Origin: Prevotellaceae bacterium
Lineage (GTDB): Bacteria > Bacteroidota > Bacteroidia > Bacteroidales > UBA932
Direction of reading: 5' to 3'
Length of the DNA: 55,189 nucleotides
Assembly (NCBI GenBank): GCA_031276235.1
Contig: JAISNL010000170.1
Span: forward strand, 1-55,189
This document shows, piece by piece, positions 16,544 through 24,673 of this stretch (position 1 is the first letter of the stretch; the number at the start of each line of letters is the position of its first letter). A model generated the notes under the pieces. That model was not told the origin of the DNA. It ran no database searches and was given only the letters and a program-made list of their open reading frames with translations. The position numbers and the translations under genes are program-made.

Positions 16544-18694
16544 TTATAAATTTTTTAATTCGTTTACTGTTTTTGACTTACTGAATGTAACGAAAACGCC
16601 TAAGAAAAGAAAGCGTTTGTCGTTAGCCGTTATTGCTCTTTTCACACCTGCGTTGATTGCAGAATATTCATAGCCGTAAATATTTTTATATCCCAATACG
16701 TTTTGACATCCGAAATGCACCACAATCCAATTGGTGGGCAGGTACGACCACGAAATATCCCAGCGGTTACGGAACGGCGTGTCGCCAGACTTTGCATAAG
16801 GGAAAGCCTCATTATAATAAGGCGTTCCTGAAGAAATACTGTAATTGCTCGCTATCATCGACCGTAAAGATTTTATCCAGTATTTCAGCGTTATGTTGAA
16901 TGAATGTGGCGCCACGTAAGGCGGAGCGATTTTTTCGGAAAAATAATCATACTGTTTTTTTGTGTTGTTATATGAATAGGTCAGCCAGTATTCCAGTTGC
17001 CCGATATTGTTTTTCCAAAACAGATCAACTCCATATCCGTAGCCGCTTCCTGCATTTGCAAAGGCTTCTGCGCTGTATTTTCCCTGCGAGTAAGTAACGG
17101 CGTCTTTATACTTTTTATAGTAGGCATCCACCTGAAATTTGCTTTTCTGTTTCACATAACTATATGACACAGCGCCTTTGGTTACCGACGCAAAATCAAT
17201 AGCATCCGACTGTTTCAGGTAATTCATGTCAGGCAACTGGAAATAATCGCCCACCGATACGGAAAAAATGTTTTTGGCATTAAGACGATAAGCTACATAT
17301 ATGCGTGGCGCCACATTAAACTTTTGCAAATAATCGGAATACTCGCCGCGCAAGCCCACATTCGCCGTCAAATTATTAGTCAAAAACAATTTCAAATCAT
17401 TATATACGCTAAATAAACGACTGTTCGGTTTTGAGATATAATCTTGTACCAGCGAATAGGTTTCCGTATAGGGATTGTAAATAAATTCCGTCCCCAGTCG
17501 ATTAATCAATTTACGGTATTTATATTGCAGCGTAATTTTGTTGTGATTCCACGTATTTTGCGAAGTCAGTTTGTCGGATTTAGTTTGGATATCAGTAACC
17601 GAAAGTTTGTCAATAACCACATTTCCCGCTACCGACAAGGATAGCGCGTTGCTGAACGTATGATAAAAATTCATTTGCGCATACAGATATGTTTGTTTCA
17701 TGTCGCTTTCCAGCGGAATATTGTCTATGTTTTCATAAGCATACATACCGCCGGCGTAACTGCCATTGAACTGAGCCGTCATTTTTGTGTTTGGCGAAAA
17801 TTCTTTCGTAAGAAAAAAATCGGCAGCAATTTGTTGATAATCTTTTTTCCAACGGTATTGATTTTCGTTCAACCTTTTCGATAACGCCATATTGACATAA
17901 TCAAGGTTGGCGCGGTAGGCATACGAAGGTTTTTTGTCGATATGCGTTACGCCTGCATATATTGACGATACGGAAATCGTGGTTTTGGCTTCCATCTGTT
18001 CCCTTTCTTTGGTATTGAGATTTACCACGCCCGACAGGGCTTGTCCAAACTCCGCGTTGAATCCGCCCGATTGCAGCACAATGCCCTCAAACAGGTCGGA
18101 ATTAAATCGGCTGCGCGCGCCGGCGTTCTTTGCCGATGCAGAGTAAGGATTTGACACTATCAAATCGTTAATATACACTTGCGATTCTTCGGCATTGCCG
18201 CCTTGAATAATCAGTCGTCCGTCATTGTCGTTAGCTTGCACGCCGGGCAGTATGCGCATGTTTGCGATAATGTCGGCAAGTGCCACAGGGTTGGTTACAA
18301 TGTCAAAGGTGGACATTTGCATCGTCTGTGCCGAATAGTCGCTGAAGCGTCCGTTGCGGGAAGCGGAAACTTTTGCACTGCCTAAATTATACACACTGTC
18401 CAACAAAATCACTTTCATGGTTTGTTGATTTTTGTTTAGCGCAAGCGTTTTGGTTTTGTATCCAAACGAATGAAAGCGGATGATTCTTTTTTGCAGCGTG
18501 TCGGGGTAAGTCAACGTGAATTTTCCATCACTGTCAGAAACTGTTTGAATCTGTCCGTTATTAAAATTGACCTGCACGCCCGAAAGCGGGTTATTGCTTT
18601 TATCTACAGTTTCGCCCGATAATTTTGTTTGCGCCTGTAATCCAAATACATTTACTACGAGGCAAATAAATAAAATAAATACATTTTTTTTCAT
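16544..18694 (-). CDS. TonB-dependent outer-membrane receptor with carboxypeptidase-like N-domain
   Basis: I use the ATG at 18694 (716 aa), which begins the signal peptide MKKNVFILFICLVVNVFG; the frame is open to 18733. A carboxypeptidase-regulatory-like domain (about residues 23-105, KLSGETVDKSNNPLSGVQVNF) precedes the plug (about 125-230, with LADIIANMRILPGVQANDN and GGFNAEFGQALSGVVNL) and the 22-strand barrel. No SusD partner is adjacent, which argues against a glycan-utilisation receptor. The protein ends KTVNELKNL after a final strand, LGVFVTFS, so it has no terminal aromatic. It is cotranscribed with a small ORF upstream and DUF2141 downstream. Ligand unknown. Confidence 0.9.
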   Translation of the reverse strand: MKKNVFILFICLVVNVFGLQAQTKLSGETVDKSNNPLSGVQVNFNNGQIQTVSDSDGKFTLTYPDTLQKRIIRFHSFGYKTKTLALNKNQQTMKVILLDSVYNLGSAKVSASRNGRFSDYSAQTMQMSTFDIVTNPVALADIIANMRILPGVQANDNDGRLIIQGGNAEESQVYINDLIVSNPYSASAKNAGARSRFNSDLFEGIVLQSGGFNAEFGQALSGVVNLNTKEREQMEAKTTISVSSIYAGVTHIDKKPSYAYRANLDYVNMALSKRLNENQYRWKKDYQQIAADFFLTKEFSPNTKMTAQFNGSYAGGMYAYENIDNIPLESDMKQTYLYAQMNFYHTFSNALSLSVAGNVVIDKLSVTDIQTKSDKLTSQNTWNHNKITLQYKYRKLINRLGTEFIYNPYTETYSLVQDYISKPNSRLFSVYNDLKLFLTNNLTANVGLRGEYSDYLQKFNVAPRIYVAYRLNAKNIFSVSVGDYFQLPDMNYLKQSDAIDFASVTKGAVSYSYVKQKSKFQVDAYYKKYKDAVTYSQGKYSAEAFANAGSGYGYGVDLFWKNNIGQLEYWLTYSYNNTKKQYDYFSEKIAPPYVAPHSFNITLKYWIKSLRSMIASNYSISSGTPYYNEAFPYAKSGDTPFRNRWDISWSYLPTNWIVVHFGCQNVLGYKNIYGYEYSAINAGVKRAITANDKRFLFLGVFVTFSKSKTVNELKNL

Positions 18695-18722
18695 AATATC
18701 ATTATTTGTAAATTGGTTTATA

Positions 18723-18896
18723 TTATAAACCATAATAATAAAAAAATAATACGGATTCAGTTCTGATAAATTTCTCCATTATATCTTTTATTTTTTGCTC
18801 TTTCCATGATTCTCTCCACAAATCATGTTGGCATGCGCTCAATTCTACTCTGCGCTCTGCTCGATTATTATCTTCATTATTAGTAATTTGTTCCAT
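18723..18896 (-). CDS. Small 57-aa ORF at the head of the TonB receptor operon
   Basis: An ATG at 18896 opens a 57-codon frame ending in TAA at 18723, 28 bp before the receptor start. The peptide begins MEQITNNEDNNRAERRVELS, continues through a charged helical middle (ACQHDLWRESWKEQKIKDIM) and ends FFYYYGL. I recognise no family. It is supported by a good promoter 32-63 bp upstream and by its position inside the transcript that must reach the receptor gene. It could be a regulator, a leader peptide or the relic of a larger gene. Confidence 0.45.
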   Translation of the reverse strand: MEQITNNEDNNRAERRVELSACQHDLWRESWKEQKIKDIMEKFIRTESVLFFYYYGL

Positions 18897-18927
18897 TTTT
18901 TAGTGTTCTGTAATTAATTTCACGGCG

Positions 18928-18959
18928 CAAAGATAAACTAATTTATAATATAAACCAAA
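18928..18959 (-). promoter_or_regulatory. Bacteroidetes-type promoter for the TonB receptor operon
   Basis: On the minus strand TTTG (18956-18959), a 20-bp spacer and TATCTTTG (18928-18935) match the TTTG / TAnnTTTG consensus closely. It reads into the 57-aa ORF and then the receptor and DUF2141 genes. The remainder of 18960-19328 holds no gene I can support. Confidence 0.65.
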
Positions 18960-19328
18960 TTTATTTTGAAAATTTTTGTCATGCAGTAAAAAAATACACA
19001 TTTTCCGAACGATAACAACACATTAAAATTCTGATTAATTTGATGAAAAAATCTTTACGCCATACGGCTTTAAAATCTTGTAATGCGTAGGGATTCTTTC
19101 CCTGTAACTTTTTGAAGCAGGTTAATCGGCATAAAACATCTAAATAATATAAAACAATGACAACAAAACAATTACAATATTGAAAATATTCAAAACCGCT
19201 TATCAATAATTTAATTTTGAATTGGTTATGCAATCTTAAGGTTTTACTCATGATTTAATTAATTTATTTCCGTTTACAAAAAAATCATTATATTAGCAGC
19301 AATTTTAAATTAAATAAATTGTATTATT

Positions 19329-20762
19329 ATGAATACGGAACTGGAATCACTGTTTAAGCAACATACTGGACAACAGGCAACCGACATTACAGAACTGCCT
19401 TCGTCGGGATCAAACAGACGTTATTTTCGATTGAAAAACGATAAAATTTCATTGATAGGAGTAACGGGAACTTCGACAGATGAAAATCGCGCATTTTATG
19501 AAATGGCAAAACATTTCAAAAAACAAAAAATAAATGTTCCAGATGTTTACCTGCACAGCGCCAACTGGATGCATTACATTCAGGAAGATTTGGGCGATAC
19601 GCTGTTGTTTAATCTTATACAAAAAGGTCGTTTGACGCGAGTTTTCGACCATGACGAAAAAAATATTCTTTGCAAAACTATCAGAATGCTCCCGCAGATT
19701 CAGTTCAAAGGCGCAGAAAATTTTAATTTTAACCTGTGTTTCCCGCAACCGGAATTTAATGAACGTTCGATACTTTGGGATTTGAATTATTTCAAATACT
19801 GTTTTCTCAAATCTACTGGAATAGATTTTCAGGAAAATCGTTTGGAAGATGATTTTATCGCCATGACACAGACGCTTTTGCGCAACCAAACAACTACATT
19901 TATGTACCGCGATTTTCAGTCGCGAAATGTGATGATTAAGGATGGAGAACCTTATTTTATTGATTTTCAAGGCGGGCGCAAAGGTCCATTTTATTATGAT
20001 GTTGCTTCGTTTTTGTGGCAGGCAAAAGCAAATTTCACCGATGAACTTCGCAAACTGCTGATAAAAGATTATATAGAATCATTGAAAAAATTTACGAATA
20101 TAAATGAAGATGATTTTCACAATCAGTTACAACATTTTGTGCTGTTTCGCACTTTACAGGTTTTGGGCGCTTATGGTTTCAGAGGATATTTTGAAAAAAA
20201 ACCTCATTTTATTCAAAGCGTTCCATTTGCAATCGACAACTTGCGCACTTTGCTCAATCAGGGCTACAACGAATATCCGTATCTTTGCAAAATACTTAAT
20301 GAACTGACGAATTTGAAGCAATTTTCGGCTGATTTGAAAAAACACCAACTGGAAGTTTCTGTTTACAGCTTTGCATACAAAAAAGGTATTCCCAACGATA
20401 TTTCGGGAAACGGCGGCGGCTATGTTTTCGACTGCCGCGCAATAAACAATCCGGGTAAATACGAACGCTACAGCCAGTTCAACGGCTTGGACGAACATGT
20501 AATCACATATCTCGAAGATGATGGAGAAATTACAACTTTTCTTGAAAATGTTTACAAAATAGTTGAAAGTTCCGTAAATCGTTACATCAACAGAAAATTT
20601 ACAAATCTCATGGTTTGTTTCGGTTGTACCGGCGGGCAGCACAGGTCTGTTTATGCAGCCCAGCATTTGGCGGAACATTTGCACAAAAAATTCGGCGTAA
20701 AAGTAAATCTTGTTCACCGCGAGCAGAATATTGAACAGGTTTTTGAAAATAAAAATCAATAA
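19329..20762 (+). CDS. Aminoglycoside-phosphotransferase-fold sugar kinase fused to RapZ C-terminal domain
   Basis: This 477-aa protein joins two domains. Residues of about 1-310 are an APH/choline-kinase-like kinase: GSNRRYFRL (nucleotide loop), the catalytic Asp of FMYRDFQSRNVMI and the metal-binding Asp of YFIDFQGGRKGPFYYDVAS. Residues of about 345-470 match the RapZ C-terminal domain, with GGGYVFDCRAINNPG and the signature CFGCTGGQHRSVYAAQHLAE. In Pseudomonas the related kinase AmgK phosphorylates the anomeric carbon of MurNAc/GlcNAc, and MurU then adds UMP. In E. coli the RapZ C-domain binds glucosamine-6-phosphate. A MurU-like gene lies 1.1 kb downstream, so a role in cell-wall amino-sugar salvage is the best inference. 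Confidence 0.85.
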   Translation: MNTELESLFKQHTGQQATDITELPSSGSNRRYFRLKNDKISLIGVTGTSTDENRAFYEMAKHFKKQKINVPDVYLHSANWMHYIQEDLGDTLLFNLIQKGRLTRVFDHDEKNILCKTIRMLPQIQFKGAENFNFNLCFPQPEFNERSILWDLNYFKYCFLKSTGIDFQENRLEDDFIAMTQTLLRNQTTTFMYRDFQSRNVMIKDGEPYFIDFQGGRKGPFYYDVASFLWQAKANFTDELRKLLIKDYIESLKKFTNINEDDFHNQLQHFVLFRTLQVLGAYGFRGYFEKKPHFIQSVPFAIDNLRTLLNQGYNEYPYLCKILNELTNLKQFSADLKKHQLEVSVYSFAYKKGIPNDISGNGGGYVFDCRAINNPGKYERYSQFNGLDEHVITYLEDDGEITTFLENVYKIVESSVNRYINRKFTNLMVCFGCTGGQHRSVYAAQHLAEHLHKKFGVKVNLVHREQNIEQVFENKNQ

Positions 20763-20798
20763 TAATTGATATATTTGTAAAATATTTTATTGACATTC

Positions 20799-20972
20799 AT
20801 GGCAAACGAAAGAAAAACAGAACGAAACCCTGTAATACAAGCGGCAAATGGACAAATACGGCTTTACAAAATTGTTATAGACATTATGACGATAAAATGC
20901 CGCACGAAAAAAGAAGCAAATCAAACAAATATAGAAATATGGCAAAACAACAATTATCAACAATTTCAATAG
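20799..20972 (+). pseudogene. Fragment upstream of the methyltransferase remnant
   Basis: From the ATG at 20799 the frame reads MANERKTERNPVIQAANGQI and stops at 20972, overlapping the methyltransferase frame in a different phase. The opening MANERKTE resembles the starts of several restriction or modification proteins, but the rest matches nothing I know. Together with the next two entries it looks like the debris of one restriction-modification locus that has suffered deletions and frameshifts. Confidence 0.3.
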
Positions 20973-21292
20973 ATTATTCTTGGTCGTTTTCAGATAAGAC
21001 GATTAAAGATACTTCGTATATTACGCACGGTTATTACACTTATCCCGCAAAGTTTATTCCGCAACTTGCCGAAAGGTTGATTAAGGAAAATTCTCGAGAA
21101 GGCGATGTTGTAATAGACCCATTTATGGGCAGTGGCACAACCGTTGTTGAGGCAATCGTAAATAACAGGTTGGGAATAGGAACAGATATAAATGAAATTG
21201 CGAATTTGCTTGCAAAAGTTAAAACAACGCCTATTTATTATTGGGATTCGGAAAAAGAAGTCCAGAATACGATTTATAAAATTACTTGTTAG
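20939..21292 (+). pseudogene. Truncated DNA methyltransferase (N4/N6 type)
   Basis: The 117-aa reading frame from the ATG at 20939 contains YYTYPAKFIPQLAERLI, the SAM-binding motif VVIDPFMGSGTTVVEAIV and GIGTDINEIANLLAKVKT. This is the start of a DNA N4-cytosine or N6-adenine methyltransferase. It then ends at TAG without the catalytic TSPPY/DPPY motif or the target-recognition region, and is much shorter than any active enzyme. It is therefore a dead remnant. It sits between the kinase-RapZ and murU-like genes, which are usually neighbours. Confidence 0.75.
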
Positions 21293-21294
21293 TT

Positions 21295-21471
21295 ATGCTT
21301 ACATCAAAAGAACTTTTAGAAAAGATCGTCTCGCAACTGAAAAAGCGAGTAGCCAGCTTGACAGTTTCCGAAACAGATAAATGGAGCAGTTTGTACCAAC
21401 AAAGCGGAAAACGATTTGCTTATTATTCGTTCGCGAAAAAATCTGCAAAAATTTCTTTTTGGTGTGCATGA
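21295..21471 (+). pseudogene. 58-aa fragment, possibly of a restriction endonuclease
   Basis: The frame opens at an ATG 2 bp after the methyltransferase stop: MLTSKELLEKIVSQLKKRVA, then a Trp/Tyr-rich core (KWSSLYQQSGKRFAYYSF) and an early stop. Its position right behind a truncated methyltransferase suggests the 5' end of the cognate nuclease gene. I cannot name a family, and the downstream bases contain many stops in this frame. Confidence 0.35.
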
Positions 21472-21560
21472 AATGTGGACGAAATAAAGAAAAAATATGA
21501 TAAAAAAATAAAATTTCAAATTAAATATTCAAATACGATTTTTAAAATAATTACCTGATT

Positions 21561-21743
21561 ATGAATGTTATAAAAAATAAAAGAGAATGGCAGTTTATAT
21601 TAAAAGAAACCCATAAAAGGTTTAACAATAATCGTTTGCAACGTGAAATGTTATTTACTATGCAAATAGAACTGTCAAAAATAAAACCAAACTTACAATT
21701 TTTCAATGAATTAAAAGAAAAATATTTGAAGATTAACTGCTAA
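21561..21743 (+). CDS. Small 60-aa ORF of unknown function
   Basis: The ORF begins MNVIKNKREWQFILKETHKR and ends KYLKINC. It is basic and helical, with no motif I can place. It lies in the same island as the methyltransferase debris and may be another fragment rather than a working gene. A further 36-codon frame starts at 21776 and runs into the start of the murU-like gene. Confidence 0.3.
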   Translation: MNVIKNKREWQFILKETHKRFNNNRLQREMLFTMQIELSKIKPNLQFFNELKEKYLKINC

Positions 21744-21863
21744 AATTTTATATAATTTATTAACGGACATATTGAATGGAAAAAATAAAATTATCTATTT
21801 GCAGAAATTCATTGATTGGACTTATGAAAGTTGCTTGCCACATAACAGACTCGGAAAAAACTA

Positions 21864-22625
21864 ATGCCAATGCAAAATTTGCGTAATCATAAAGCAATGA
21901 TTTTTGCCGCAGGAATGGGAACGCGCCTGAAACCGCTTACCGATAATCTGCCCAAAGCGCTTGTGCCGCTTGCTGGAAAACCTGTATTGGAGCATCTTAT
22001 AAACAAACTGAAACGTTCGGGATTTACGCAAATTGTTATTAACGTGCATCATTTTGCCGATATGATTATTGATTTTCTTGCCCGCAACAATAATTTCGGC
22101 GTAGATATTTATATATCAGACGAACGCAGCTGTTTGCTTGATACAGGAGGAGGCATAAAACATGCCGCCAGATTTTTGCAGGGCAACGAGCCGTTTTTGG
22201 CGCATAATGTAGATATTGTTTCCAATGCGGATTTGAACGATATATACGAAAAACATTGCGCCGAAAATTCGTTTGCAACACTTTTGGTAAGTGTACGCAA
22301 CACATCGCGCTGCCTGCTGTTCAATGCCGACAATAAATTATGCGGATGGCAAAACAAATTGACAAACGAACTGAAACCATGCAACTCGCAATTTACGTAC
22401 AGCGAATGTACAGCCTACGCTTTTGGCGGAATACACGTTATATCGCCGAAAATATTTAATTTCCTTGATGATTATCCGAAAATTTTTCCGATAATTGATT
22501 TTTACCTGTCGCAATCTCAAAAACAGGATATTCGCGCATACGTTCCTCATCATCTTCGACTGGCAGATATCGGCAAATACGAAACATTACCGCAAATCGA
22601 AAAGGAATATTCGGATTTGATATAA
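21864..22625 (+). CDS. MurU-like sugar-1-phosphate nucleotidyltransferase
   Basis: This 253-aa protein belongs to the NTP-transferase family. The N-terminal nucleotide loop is FAAGMGTRLKPLTDNLPKAL, followed by LAGKPVLEHLINKL; the metal-binding Asp lies in HNVDIVSNADL, and DTGGGIKHAARFL is the usual sugar-binding loop. The best match in plan is MurU (MurNAc-1-phosphate uridylyltransferase), and the anomeric kinase that would make its substrate lies upstream. The first ATG (21864) or the one 6 bp on may start it. A mannose-1-phosphate guanylyltransferase role cannot be excluded. Confidence 0.82.
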   Translation: MPMQNLRNHKAMIFAAGMGTRLKPLTDNLPKALVPLAGKPVLEHLINKLKRSGFTQIVINVHHFADMIIDFLARNNNFGVDIYISDERSCLLDTGGGIKHAARFLQGNEPFLAHNVDIVSNADLNDIYEKHCAENSFATLLVSVRNTSRCLLFNADNKLCGWQNKLTNELKPCNSQFTYSECTAYAFGGIHVISPKIFNFLDDYPKIFPIIDFYLSQSQKQDIRAYVPHHLRLADIGKYETLPQIEKEYSDLI

Positions 22626-22667
22626 TACAGCATACCGATGTTCATGCGCTTACAACTGCAAATGATA

Positions 22668-23858
22668 TTATTTGTGCTTATAACATTTTATCCAGTCAAT
22701 ATCAAACGAAATAGGCAAATCGATGTCATTCAGTTCCTGCTTTACTCCCGACGAAAATGCCAAATACATTTGTTCGCTGATAAGAATATTTGTTGAAAAA
22801 ACTTTTTTGCCGTTTATTGTCCATATTATTTCAGATGGATTCCATTCTATTCCCACAATATAAAATTTCTGTTTCAAGGGAATTGGAAGTTTTTTTACAA
22901 CACTTTGAGAATTACTGAATGCTCCAACCTGTATTTTTCCATCTTTTACGCAAAATATGTTTATAAACGGCAGCATTTGTTCGCTGCCGAGCCAAAAAGC
23001 GTGATACGTTCCTTTTGTTTTCGGCGGCAGTATTTTTGCTTCTATTTTACCGTATGTTTGCACAAATTTTGTTGCCGTGCTAATCGTTCCCGATGTATAA
23101 GAAAACTTTTTTGGTACAAATCCGCTGTCGCTCCACAAAAGTCCGTTTGCCTGTTCTTTGCGTGTTATTATTTGCAAAAGGCTGTTTGTAACATTTATGT
23201 TTTTCCCATTCGATATGAATTGCAAATCTCCCGATTGAGTGTACGGTTTATGAAGATGTCTGAAAACTGTAACAGGTTGCGTTATCCATTTTTTTTCGAG
23301 AATTGCCGATGTAAAATCATCGCCAAACGAACCTTTCCATTTCGACATTTCGCTTACATATTTTTTACATGATTCCTGCAATTTTGGTAATAATTTAATA
23401 TCTGCAGATTTTTTTAAATATGTATAATCTTCAAATGTTTTGTACGCCTCACATTTTTTATGTTTGTCCTTATCGCAAAGATATGCTTTCCGTTCTTTAA
23501 ATTCCTGTGTTTCTGATTTTTGTTTTAAGTGCAAATATTTTTCTACTTCAAATGAATTGGAATTACTGCCTGATGAAAGAAAATGTTTTACTTTTTTGTT
23601 TTTGCTTAAGTATTTCAACTTCTTTTCCAACTCATACTCTGCGCTATTTTTAAATTTTTGATTTTTGACGACATCTATATCATTTTTGCATCGTCCGGAT
23701 TCTACATATTCTTTCAGTTTCATGAATTTGAGATATGCTTCGGAATCCAGAATTTCACCCATTTTTTTGCAGTTGTTTTCCATTACGGCAATTGTTTTTT
23801 CATATTTTTCCGTTGCCGTAAGAGGACTAAAAATTCGATATTTTAAAAACTCAATCAT
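22668..23858 (-). CDS. GH16-fold protein with lost catalytic residues and helical N-terminal region
   Basis: This 396-aa protein has no signal peptide. Residues of about 30-190 are a Lys/Glu-rich helical region with repeated blocks (YLKFMKLKEYVESGRCKN; VEKYLHLKQKSETQEFKERK; YKTFEDYTYLKKSADIKLL). Residues of about 195-396 have the order of a GH16 beta-jelly-roll: FGDDFTSAILEKKWI, YGKIEAKILPP, TYHAFWLGSE, VGIEWNPSEIIWTINGKKVF and FDIDWIKCY. At the catalytic position, where active enzymes have E-[ILV]-D-x-x-E, this one reads PFINIFC, so both acids and the Asp are gone. It is thus probably a non-catalytic, cytosolic binding protein. It lies 51 bp downstream of the rprY-like gene. Confidence 0.78.
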   Translation of the reverse strand: MIEFLKYRIFSPLTATEKYEKTIAVMENNCKKMGEILDSEAYLKFMKLKEYVESGRCKNDIDVVKNQKFKNSAEYELEKKLKYLSKNKKVKHFLSSGSNSNSFEVEKYLHLKQKSETQEFKERKAYLCDKDKHKKCEAYKTFEDYTYLKKSADIKLLPKLQESCKKYVSEMSKWKGSFGDDFTSAILEKKWITQPVTVFRHLHKPYTQSGDLQFISNGKNINVTNSLLQIITRKEQANGLLWSDSGFVPKKFSYTSGTISTATKFVQTYGKIEAKILPPKTKGTYHAFWLGSEQMLPFINIFCVKDGKIQVGAFSNSQSVVKKLPIPLKQKFYIVGIEWNPSEIIWTINGKKVFSTNILISEQMYLAFSSGVKQELNDIDLPISFDIDWIKCYKHK

Positions 23859-23909
23859 CTTAAATCATTTTTTATTTTGGCGGTAAGTGTATTAAATATT
23901 CAGTGTTAA

Positions 23910-24605
23910 TCAATCGGCAATTAATTTAAAGCCTTTTCCGCGTACGTTTATTATTTGTATTGATGGATCATCTTTCATATATTTACGAAGTTTTGTAATA
24001 TATACATCCATGCTGCGTGCGTTGAAGTAACTGTCGTCATTCCAAATTGTGCGTAATGCAAAATTTCTGTCTAAAATAGCATTGCGATTGAAGCACAAAA
24101 ATTTGAGCAGTTCAGATTCTTTAGCTGTAAGTTTCTGTTCGATGTTTCCTCTTACAAGTATCTGTTTTGTAGAGTTGAATCTGTAAATGCCTATATCAAA
24201 TTCATCTTGCGACTGGTCTGTTCCGCCTTTTGTGCGGCGCAAAACTGCTTCAACCCTCAATAATAATTCTTCAATACTGAATGGCTTGGTCATATAATCA
24301 TCTGCTCCCGAATTAAATCCTTCGGCAATATCTTCTTTTTGTGATTTTGCCGTAAGAAAAATTATAGGGATAATATTATTTACATGACGCATTTCTTTAG
24401 CCAATGTAAATCCATCTTTTTTGGGCATCATTACATCCAAAATGCAAATGTCGTACGACCTTGCCTGAAATCCTTTGAATGCAGATTCCCCGTCTGCGAA
24501 AAGGTCTGTTTCATAACCTTTTACTCTTAAATACTCTAACAATAAAACGCCTAAATTTTCGTCGTCTTCTGCTAAAAGAATGCTTGCTTTAAAATTATTT
24601 TCCAT
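23910..24605 (-). CDS. rprY: OmpR-family response regulator (RprY-like)
   Basis: The protein (231 aa) has a receiver domain (1-120: acidic pair AEDDENLG, phospho-acceptor Asp in CILDVMMPKKDG, Thr in IIFLTAKS, Lys in YMTKPFS) and a winged-helix DNA-binding domain (about 135-231, with RSMDVYITKLRKYMKDDPSI). It is the partner of the kinase encoded immediately upstream. The pair resembles RprX/RprY of Bacteroides, an envelope-stress-type system; the symbol is from resemblance only. Confidence 0.9.
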   Translation of the reverse strand: MENNFKASILLAEDDENLGVLLLEYLRVKGYETDLFADGESAFKGFQARSYDICILDVMMPKKDGFTLAKEMRHVNNIIPIIFLTAKSQKEDIAEGFNSGADDYMTKPFSIEELLLRVEAVLRRTKGGTDQSQDEFDIGIYRFNSTKQILVRGNIEQKLTAKESELLKFLCFNRNAILDRNFALRTIWNDDSYFNARSMDVYITKLRKYMKDDPSIQIINVRGKGFKLIAD

Positions 24606-24673
24606 AATATTATAATTTAATTTGATTATAAAAAATGTTTTTATTCATCTGTTTAATGCCGTAAATTTACGAA

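Noticed and set aside
18979-19251. 90-aa minus-strand ORF upstream of the TonB receptor operon
   Set aside because: Cys- and Phe-rich composition with no recognisable domain. It may contain the relic of another frame (MPINLLQKVTGKES in a different phase), but nothing firm can be said.
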